Position numbers and translations under genes: made by a program
In this document: piece after piece, positions 24,699 through 29,554 of the stretch
Position numbering within the stretch: position 1 is the stretch's first letter
Layout of the letters: every line of letters starts with the position of its first letter
The notes under the pieces: generated by a model
Database searches by the model: none
Seen by the model: only the letters and a program-made list of their open reading frames with translations
What the model was told of the DNA's origin: nothing
Source of the DNA: RGIG5579 sp045590715
GTDB taxonomy: Bacteria > Bacillota > Clostridia > Oscillospirales > SIG627
Length of the DNA stretch: 29,554 nt
Direction: 5' to 3'
NCBI GenBank assembly: GCA_045590715.1
Contig: JAZNRO010000092.1
Location: 1-29,554 of the forward strand

Positions 24699-25259
24699 AT
24701 GGCAATTACAGCAGGCGATTTTAGAAACGGCGTAACATTTGAGATGGACGGCGCTGCAATGCAGGTGATTGAATTCCAGCACGTAAAACCCGGTAAGGGC
24801 GCAGCATTCGTTCGTACCAAGCTGAGAAATGTGATCACCGGTTCTGTGGTGGAAAAAACCTTTAACCCCACCGAAAAATTCACCCCCGCTTTTGTAGAAA
24901 GAAAAGATATGCAGTACTCCTATGACGATGGAGATCTGTATCACTTTATGGATACCGAAACCTGGGAAGAGACCCTGGTTGACCACAACCTGGTTGGTGA
25001 CAACTTCAAGTTCGTGAAGGAAGAAATGATCTGCAAAGTTCTTTCTTTCAAGGGCAGTGTATTCGGCGTTGAGCCCCCCATGTTCGTAGAACTTGCCGTT
25101 ACCCAGACCGATCCCGGCTTTAAGGGCGACACCGCTACCGGTGCTTCCAAGCCCGCTACTCTGGAAACCGGCGCACAGATCAAAGTACCTTTGTTCGTAA
25201 ACGAAGGCGACGTACTGAAGATCGATACCCGTACCGGCGAATATCTGGAAAGAGTATAA
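24699..25259 (+). CDS. efp: Elongation factor P
   Basis: A 186-residue translation factor that binds between the P and E sites and rescues ribosomes stalled on polyproline. Domain I starts ITAGDFRNGVTFEMDG and has the loop HVKPGKGAAFVRTKLRN; the tip Lys33 in PGKG corresponds to the Bacillus Lys32, which is modified there with 5-aminopentanol. Domains II and III include the family signature near the C-terminus (SKPATLETGAQIKVPLFVNEGDVLKIDTRTGEYLERV). A TTG at 24687 opens the frame earlier but sits in the ribosome site; ATG 24699 with GGAGGA is correct. No modification enzyme gene is near. A CD1247-type gene follows by 15 bases. Confidence 0.97.
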   Translation: MAITAGDFRNGVTFEMDGAAMQVIEFQHVKPGKGAAFVRTKLRNVITGSVVEKTFNPTEKFTPAFVERKDMQYSYDDGDLYHFMDTETWEETLVDHNLVGDNFKFVKEEMICKVLSFKGSVFGVEPPMFVELAVTQTDPGFKGDTATGASKPATLETGAQIKVPLFVNEGDVLKIDTRTGEYLERV

Positions 25260-25274
25260 ACTAGGAGAAAGAAT

Positions 25275-25667
25275 ATGACGATTACCGAAAAGGTTGCATA
25301 TCTGAAGGGCCTGATGGAAGGACTTGACTTCCAGGCAGACACCAAAGAAGGAAAACTCATCAAACTGATGGCAGACATTCTTGACGATATGGCAGAAGAA
25401 ATTCTGACCCTTCAGGATGACGTGGACGATATCAACGAATATCTGGAAGCAGTTGATGAAGACCTTACCAACGTAGAAGAAGAGATCTTCGGTGAATATG
25501 ACGACGATGACCTCGACTGCGATTGCTGCGATTGTTGTGATGAGGAAGAGGATTGCTACGAAGTAACCTGTCCTTCCTGCGAAAACACCGTTTGCTTTGA
25601 GGAGATCCCCGAGGATAAGGTGTTCCCCTGTCCCGCTTGCGGTAAGGATATTCCCCTGGATGACTGA
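25275..25667 (+). CDS. CD1247-type acidic protein with zinc-ribbon-like end
   Basis: A 130-residue very acidic protein with two parts. Residues 1-80 are helical (VAYLKGLMEGLDFQADTKEGK, then repeated acidic heptad-like stretches, probably a coiled coil), as in the CD1247 N-terminal family of clostridia. Then comes a Cys/Asp-rich stretch (CDCCDCCDEEEDC, about 83-95), followed by two CxxC pairs in CPSCENTVC and CPACGKD (about 100-125), like a rubredoxin-type zinc ribbon. Function unknown. Codon use shows strong preference, as in efp, suggesting high expression; the 15-base gap and shared terminator imply co-transcription with efp. Confidence 0.88.
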   Translation: MTITEKVAYLKGLMEGLDFQADTKEGKLIKLMADILDDMAEEILTLQDDVDDINEYLEAVDEDLTNVEEEIFGEYDDDDLDCDCCDCCDEEEDCYEVTCPSCENTVCFEEIPEDKVFPCPACGKDIPLDD

Positions 25668-25672
25668 TTTTG

Positions 25673-25701
25673 AAAATCTCCGGCTTCTGCCGGAGATTTT
25701 T
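25673..25701. terminator. Terminator after the efp-CD1247 unit
   Basis: Twelve-base-pair stem AAAATCTCCGGC / GCCGGAGATTTT with a TTCT loop and a short T run. No clear new promoter was seen in the 20 bases before the next gene, so some read-through may feed the following operon. Confidence 0.9.
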
Positions 25702-25721
25702 CGTGTGTTTTAGGAGTTTTT

Positions 25722-26189
25722 ATGAAGGAAATCAAAACGGAAGAAATTTCCCGTCGGGCGGCCGAGCTTTTTCTCGCCGGTTATAATTGCGCCCAGGCGG
25801 TATACGCGGCCTTCGCCCCTATTATCGGTGTGGACGAAAAAGAGGCCTTGAAAATCGCTGCTCCTTTTGGCGGCGGCTTCGGCAGACTTCGTCACGTTTG
25901 CGGAGCATTCAGCGGTATGAATCTGGTCTTGGGAAATCTTTGCGGGTACGATGATCTGTCTTCCCCCGAAAAGGATCTTCTTTATCCCAGAGTGCAGGAG
26001 CTTGCCCGCAGATTTGAAACCGTTCAGGGCAGTATTATCTGCAAGGACATTTTGAAAAACAAGGCCGAGATCGGCGGTACAGCTTCCCCCCGGACCAAAG
26101 AGTTTTATGCCAAGCGCCCCTGCGCCTATGTGGTGGAAGAGGGAGCGCGTATCCTTATAGAATATCTAAAGGAGGAAAAGCTTTTATGA
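25722..26189 (+). CDS. C_GCAxxG_C_C family protein (putative redox protein)
   Basis: A 155-residue protein of the C_GCAxxG_C_C family. Conserved Cys residues are in GYNCAQAV (about 26), VCGAFSG (about 65-71), NLCGYDD, SIICKDIL and RPCAYVVEE; the glycine-rich PFGGGFGR lies between the first two. The family is assumed to be redox-active or to bind metals, but no reaction is established to my knowledge. It is the first gene of a run with two ChrA genes: its TGA overlaps the next ATG by four bases. Start ATG 25722 has AGGAG (TTTTAGGAG) upstream at a normal distance. Confidence 0.88.
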   Translation: MKEIKTEEISRRAAELFLAGYNCAQAVYAAFAPIIGVDEKEALKIAAPFGGGFGRLRHVCGAFSGMNLVLGNLCGYDDLSSPEKDLLYPRVQELARRFETVQGSIICKDILKNKAEIGGTASPRTKEFYAKRPCAYVVEEGARILIEYLKEEKLL

Positions 26190-26761
26190 AAAAGAACAAA
26201 CTGCTTCAGCTGTTTTTGAGCTTTTTTAAGATCGGCGCCTTTACCTTCGGCGGTGGATACGCTATGATCTCGATTATTGAAAATGAATGTGTCAGTGAGA
26301 AAAAGTGGCTGACCCACGATGAAATGATGGATATTACCGTAGTAGCGGAATCCACCCCCGGCCCTTTGGCCATCAATACCGCCACTTTCGTTGGTTATAA
26401 GGTGGGCGGCGCCTTGGGTTCTGCCTTTGCTACCTTCGGTGTGGTTCTTCCTTCTCTTGTGATCATCAGCATGATCGCGCTGTTTTTGGAAAATTTCCTT
26501 GAGATCACTTGGGTTGCCAGTGCCTTTAAAGGAATCAAGGCGGCGGTGGCTTTTTTGATCTTCGGTGCCGGTATGAAGATGTTTCGGAAGATGAAAAAGG
26601 ATATTCTTTCCGTTGTTATCTTTTCCTTGGCTCTTCTGATTATGATGGGAGCCAATTTCGGCCTTTACACCGTCTCTTCCATTTATCTGATTTTGATCTC
26701 CGCTGTGATCGGACTTGTGGCATACGGCGTTAGCCTTATCCGGAAAGGAGAGAAAAAATGA
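26186..26761 (+). CDS. Chromate-transporter family protein ChrA, single-domain, first of a pair
   Basis: A 191-residue membrane protein consisting of one CHR domain. It begins with LFLSFFKIGAFTFGGGYAMISIIENE, then the ESTPGPLAINTATFVGY signature (about 58-74), followed by hydrophobic segments to residue about 184. Single-domain CHR proteins are about half the length of the classic ChrA, and come as neighbouring pairs that are thought to work together, probably inserted in opposite directions. The family can expel chromate, but many members have no known substrate. ATGA overlaps join it to the gene before and to its partner; the C-terminus is basic (RKGEKK). Confidence 0.93.
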   Translation: MKKNKLLQLFLSFFKIGAFTFGGGYAMISIIENECVSEKKWLTHDEMMDITVVAESTPGPLAINTATFVGYKVGGALGSAFATFGVVLPSLVIISMIALFLENFLEITWVASAFKGIKAAVAFLIFGAGMKMFRKMKKDILSVVIFSLALLIMMGANFGLYTVSSIYLILISAVIGLVAYGVSLIRKGEKK

Positions 26762-27357
26762 CGGCTCTTCTTCATTTGTATTTTGAATTTGTGAAGGTGG
26801 GTCTTTTCACCTTCGGCGGCGGATACGGCGCGATCCCGATTATCCGCGATACCATTCTGCGCAATCCCCAGTGGGGCGTAGATTCCGATATGTTCAGCTA
26901 TATCGTCGGCGTGGCTGAATCCACTCCCGGCCCCATTATGGTCAATACCGCTACCTATATCGGTACTACCCATGCGGGCATTTTAGGCGGTATCATTGCT
27001 ACCCTCGGCGCTATCACTCCTTCTTTTATTATTATCCTTCTCATTGCCAAGTGCCTGAAGGGATTTATGGAAAAGAAGGGAACGAGAGCGGTACTGGATA
27101 CCATTAAGCCTTGTGTGGTAGGTATTATTTTATCCACCGGTCTGTATTTTCTGATTTCCGGCCTTGTGCCTAAGATCAACACGCTTTTCCTTGCCGGATT
27201 TACCAAAGATCTGATTCCTGCTTTTCAGACGGCTTTGATCTTCGGCCTTGTTTTTCTTCTTCGCACCGGCTATCGCCTTTGGAAGAAAAAGACCATTTCA
27301 CCTATTTTGTCTATCGGTATTTCCGCGCTTCTGGGAATGCTGGTATTTGGGGTGTAA
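26758..27357 (+). CDS. Chromate-transporter family protein ChrA, single-domain, second of a pair
   Basis: A 199-residue CHR-domain protein, the partner of the gene before. It has YFEFVKVGLFTFGGGYGAIPIIRDT (about 7-31), the signature ESTPGPIMVNTATYIGT (about 58-74) and several hydrophobic helices. The two proteins share the FTFGGGY and AESTPGP cores but diverge elsewhere. Its start ATG overlaps the previous stop (ATGA). A small open frame follows one base after its TAA. Confidence 0.93.
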   Translation: MTALLHLYFEFVKVGLFTFGGGYGAIPIIRDTILRNPQWGVDSDMFSYIVGVAESTPGPIMVNTATYIGTTHAGILGGIIATLGAITPSFIIILLIAKCLKGFMEKKGTRAVLDTIKPCVVGIILSTGLYFLISGLVPKINTLFLAGFTKDLIPAFQTALIFGLVFLLRTGYRLWKKKTISPILSIGISALLGMLVFGV

Positions 27358-27358
27358 G

Positions 27359-27562
27359 ATGGCGTTTTCCACTTGGCAGAAAGAACTTCTGGAAAAGCTT
27401 TCGGAAAAAGGCCTTTCCAGAGAAGATATCTATTCCGTGATGCTAGTTCTCACCCGGGAGGAAAAGGGAAGGGAAATGCTTCTCTTTTTAGAGAGCGAGG
27501 ATGCCCGGGGCGAAGAGATCTTTCGCAAAGCGGGGGAGATTGCATATAATAAAAACGCTTGA
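27359..27562 (+). CDS. Orphan 67-residue hypothetical protein
   Basis: A small frame, starting one base after the chrA stop, encodes 67 residues (MAFSTWQKELLEKLSEKGLS...AYNKNA), mostly charged and helix-forming, with no Cys, no membrane segment and no motif I recognise. Middle section: REDIYSVMLVLTREEKGREMLLFLES. The frame is open further upstream within chrA, but ATG 27359 gives a free-standing protein. The ribosome site is weak (GGGGTG), so translational coupling to chrA is likely. Its TGA (27560-27562) lies inside the -35 box of the next promoter. Codon use resembles the neighbours, which supports it being real; function unknown. Confidence 0.6.
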   Translation: MAFSTWQKELLEKLSEKGLSREDIYSVMLVLTREEKGREMLLFLESEDARGEEIFRKAGEIAYNKNA

Positions 27563-27587
27563 CAAAGAAAAAGCGCTTTGTTATAAT
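27559..27587 (+). promoter_or_regulatory. Consensus promoter of the T-box-trpB unit
   Basis: A perfect TTGACA (27559-27564), 17-base spacer and perfect TATAAT (27582-27587). The strong promoter with a downstream attenuator is normal for T-box genes. The stop codon of the preceding 67-residue frame falls within the -35 box. Confidence 0.93.
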
Positions 27588-27593
27588 GATGAA

Positions 27594-27858
27594 AACCTGT
27601 GATCAAGAGTAGTATCTTTTTGAATACTTTTTCAGCGAGCCGCAGTGGGTGTAAGTGCGGTAAAGGATAGAAAAGGGAATGGACTTGTGAGGGCGAGCCG
27701 AAATCATAGTAGGTAAGACGGTTTCCGACCGTTACATCGGACCCTGTATGTTGGTACAGCAGAGTGCATCGCTTTTTGCGATGAATTTGGGTGGCACCAC
27801 GAATCAAGACTTGATTCGCCCCAAACGGATCCGGTCCGTTTGGGGCGTTAATTTTTTT
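27594..27858 (+). promoter_or_regulatory. T-box leader (tRNA-Trp-responsive riboswitch)
   Basis: About 265 bases of leader RNA. Stem I includes AGAGTAGTA near its start and the CAGCGAGCC...GGTG apical part. The 3' side of the specifier loop reads GAATGGAC, with the Trp codon TGG at 27680-27682. The conserved T-box GGGTGGCACCACG (27789-27801) contains the bulge TGGC, which pairs with the tRNA end; C opposite the discriminator base suits G73 of tRNA-Trp. It is followed by a 13-bp terminator stem (27817-27829 with 27835-27847) and a T run. Uncharged tRNA-Trp should stabilise the antiterminator and switch on trpB. Confidence 0.95.
27817..27858 (+). terminator. T-box attenuator terminator
   Basis: Stem CGCCCCAAACGGA / TCCGTTTGGGGCG with a TCCGG loop, followed by T-rich sequence. 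Its 5' arm competes with the antiterminator formed by the T-box element. Confidence 0.93.
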
Positions 27859-27882
27859 AAAAAATATTTTGGAGGAAAGAAT

Positions 27883-29103
27883 ATGAAATTCAATGATATT
27901 GAATTTGATACTTATTTTAACAACTATCCGGATAAGAACGGTTATTTCGGTAAGTTCGGCGGTGTTTACATCGATGAAAAACTGAAGAATGCTATGGCAG
28001 AGATCACCGAAGCATATTTTTCTATCTGTCAGTCCAGAAAGTTTATTGCGGAACTGCGCAGAATTCGCAAAGAGTTTCAGGGCAGACCTACTCCGGTCAG
28101 CCATCTGGAGCGTCTTTCCGATGCCCTGGGCGGAAAAGTTCAGCTTTACGCAAAGCGGGAAGACTTAAACCACACCGGTGCTCATAAGCTGAATCACTGT
28201 ATGGGCGAAGTTCTCCTTGCCAAATATATGGGCAAGAAGAAGGTCATCGCGGAAACCGGTGCCGGTCAGCACGGTGTAGCCCTGGCTACCGCTGCTGCCT
28301 ATTTCGGCCTGGAATGTGATATTTATATGGGCTCTGTGGACATTAAGAAGCAGGCTCCCAACGTTGCCAGAATGAAGGTTCTGGGTGCAAACGTTGTTGA
28401 AGTTACCCACGGCCTTCAGACTTTGAAGGAAGCGGTTGACGCGGCTTTCGAAGCTTACAGCAAGGATTACAAAGACTGCATCTATTGTATCGGCTCTGTT
28501 CTGGGCCCCCATCCCTTCCCTATGATGGTACGCGATTTCCAGAGCGTTGTAGGCATTGAAGCAAGAGAACAGTTTATTGAAATGACCGGTCACCTTCCCA
28601 GTGCCATCGTTGCCTGCGTAGGCGGCGGTTCCAATGCGGCAGGTCTTTTCTCCGGGTTCCTCAATGACCCCGTTGATATTTACGGCGTTGAACCTCTCGG
28701 CAAGGGTACCAAGCTCGGTGACCATGCGGCCAGTCTAAAATACGGAACCGAAGGTGTTATGCACGGCTTTAACAGCATTATGCTCAAAGACGAAAATGGC
28801 GATCCCGCTCCCGTATACTCTGTTGCCAGTGGTCTGGATTACCCCTCTTCCGGTCCTGAGCACGCATTCTGGCAGGAGATCGGCAGAGTAAAATATGACG
28901 TGATTGATGACAACGAAAGCATTGACGCCTTCTTTAAATTCGCAAGAATGGAAGGTATCATCCCCGCTATCGAAAGTTCTCACGCTATTGCATACGCGAT
29001 GAAACTTGCCAAAGAAATGGACAAAGGCTCTATTCTTATCAACCTCTCCGGCAGAGGTGATAAGGATATGGACTTCGTGATCGAAAACTACGGAATCAGA
29101 TAA
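27883..29103 (+). CDS. trpB: Tryptophan synthase beta chain (stand-alone)
   Basis: A 406-residue PLP enzyme that joins indole (or indole from TrpA) and serine to give tryptophan. Motifs: GRPTPVSHLERLSDALGG, the PLP-binding Lys in HTGAHKLNH (about 93), the ETGAGQHGVA gate region, and VGGGSNAAGLF, which binds the PLP phosphate. Length and motifs match the classical TrpB1 type, not the longer TrpB2. The frame is open upstream to 27748, but that is inside the T-box; ATG 27883 has GGAGGA and is the start. trpA and the rest of the pathway are not nearby. Control is by the tRNA-Trp T-box leader. Confidence 0.97.
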   Translation: MKFNDIEFDTYFNNYPDKNGYFGKFGGVYIDEKLKNAMAEITEAYFSICQSRKFIAELRRIRKEFQGRPTPVSHLERLSDALGGKVQLYAKREDLNHTGAHKLNHCMGEVLLAKYMGKKKVIAETGAGQHGVALATAAAYFGLECDIYMGSVDIKKQAPNVARMKVLGANVVEVTHGLQTLKEAVDAAFEAYSKDYKDCIYCIGSVLGPHPFPMMVRDFQSVVGIEAREQFIEMTGHLPSAIVACVGGGSNAAGLFSGFLNDPVDIYGVEPLGKGTKLGDHAASLKYGTEGVMHGFNSIMLKDENGDPAPVYSVASGLDYPSSGPEHAFWQEIGRVKYDVIDDNESIDAFFKFARMEGIIPAIESSHAIAYAMKLAKEMDKGSILINLSGRGDKDMDFVIENYGIR

Positions 29104-29109
29104 AAGAAA

Positions 29110-29133
29110 AAAGATGCCCCATCGGGCATCTTT
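29110..29133. terminator. Bidirectional terminator between trpB and FTR-like gene
   Basis: Stem AAAGATGCCC / GGGCATCTTT with a CATC loop, A-rich on the left and T-rich on the right, suited to both converging transcripts. Confidence 0.9.
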
Positions 29134-29156
29134 TTTTATGCTTTTTAGAAAAACTT

Positions 29157-29363
29157 TTAGGCTTCTTTTTCCTTATAATATAATTGGCAGTGGCAATAGC
29201 CTTCAAAATCCGGGTCTGCCATCTGCTCTCTGAATTCTTTGCAGATGCATTTGGTATCCTCGCTGCGACTTCTTCGGCAAGGGCAGTATCCGCCGTTTTC
29301 TTTCAGTCCCTGTCGGATCATTTCAACCAGTTCCCGATTTTCATTCAGACGGATCTTTTTCAT
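29157..29363 (-). CDS. Ferredoxin-thioredoxin reductase catalytic-subunit-like protein
   Basis: A 68-residue protein with three Cys-X-Cys motifs: CPC (27-29), CIC (39-41) and CHC (57-59). This is the pattern of the ferredoxin-thioredoxin reductase catalytic (beta) chain, in which four Cys hold a 4Fe-4S cluster and the other two (here by alignment Cys29 and Cys59) form the redox disulfide that passes electrons from ferredoxin to thioredoxin. Plant enzymes also have a variable subunit; none is visible here. Its ATG overlaps the stop of a thioredoxin gene (ATGA), which supports the reaction partner. Confidence 0.9.
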   Translation of the reverse strand: MKKIRLNENRELVEMIRQGLKENGGYCPCRRSRSEDTKCICKEFREQMADPDFEGYCHCQLYYKEKEA

Positions 29364-29554
29364 CCTCTGATCTCCCCAACAATCAGATCCAGCGCATCTC
29401 TGGGATAGAGACCGGTTTTCTTTTTCACAAGGGCACCGTCTTTGAAGAAAAGAAGAGTAGGGATCGCTTCGATCTGGAAACGGTCTGCCAGTTCTCCTTC
29501 GTTATCTACGTTTACTTTCATTACGGTAACGTCCGCTACTTCCCGGTCCAGCTC
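29360..29554 (-). CDS. Thioredoxin, C-terminal part (5' end beyond window)
   Basis: The last 64 residues of a thioredoxin-fold protein, read from the window edge: ELDREVADVTVMKVNVDN, then DRFQIEAIPTLLFFKDG with the conserved cis-Pro, and a C-terminal helix ending ALDLIVGEIRG. The active-site CxxC would be upstream of the window, so it is not seen. It ends in TGA overlapping the FTR-like gene's ATG, so the two are co-translated. The likely function is disulfide reduction with electrons received from the FTR-like protein. Confidence 0.88.
   Translation of the reverse strand, partial: ELDREVADVTVMKVNVDNEGELADRFQIEAIPTLLFFKDGALVKKKTGLYPRDALDLIVGEIRG

Overview
The window is a stretch of chromosome from an endospore-forming, Gram-positive, low-to-medium GC anaerobe, most likely a Clostridia member close to Lachnospiraceae. 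The case rests on the spoIIGA-sigE pair, a T-box leader, clostridial families (DUF6472, CD1247-type, C_GCAxxG_C_C, FTR-like protein), SD-led genes with ATGA overlaps, and sigma-A promoters with 17-bp spacers. I saw no rRNA, tRNA, CRISPR array, insertion sequence, prophage or origin. Most of it is ordinary core genome; the interest is in regulation and in a few small genes.

Layout. (1) 1-4384, + strand: end of a MocR-type aminotransferase gene that stops early, then ylmH (S4 RNA-binding), a GNAT acetyltransferase, and a copper P-type ATPase whose last 67 codons form a CopZ-like domain with its own SD and ATG. A terminator follows. (2) 4486-5820: argG with its own promoter and a terminator shared with the facing genes. 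(3) 5827-9785, - strand: rsmI and an overlapping methyltransferase gene, then a Na/Pi-cotransporter with a PhoU domain. (4) 10089-14246, + strand: a MarR repressor and two half-transporter ABC genes, driven by a consensus promoter with an 18-bp perfect palindrome just after the -10 box. (5) 14279-17406: a small Cys-rich DUF6472 gene followed by proB-proA-proC, which make proline from glutamate. (6) 17414-21209, - strand: DUF1846 gene, galE and a vanY-like carboxypeptidase from one promoter. (7) 21353-22962: spoIIGA and sigE behind a promoter with the long spacer typical of spoIIG. (8) 22967-25700: YqeG-type phosphatase, M24 peptidase, efp and a CD1247-type gene. (9) 25722-27562: C_GCAxxG_C_C protein, two single-domain ChrA proteins and a 67-codon orphan. 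(10) 27559-29133: a tryptophan-type T-box leader and trpB. (11) 29157-29554, - strand: an FTR-like iron-sulfur protein and the end of a thioredoxin gene.

How the genes work together. The proline genes form a complete pathway. trpB is a stand-alone gene controlled by uncharged tRNA-Trp (inferred from the UGG specifier). SpoIIGA processes the pro-SigE encoded next to it. The MarR-ABC unit looks like a self-regulated drug exporter. The thioredoxin/FTR-like pair suggests ferredoxin-dependent reduction of thioredoxin in an anaerobe. No complete new defence or mobile system is visible. The best candidate for something undescribed is the predicted in-frame internal start that would make a free copper chaperone from the copA message.
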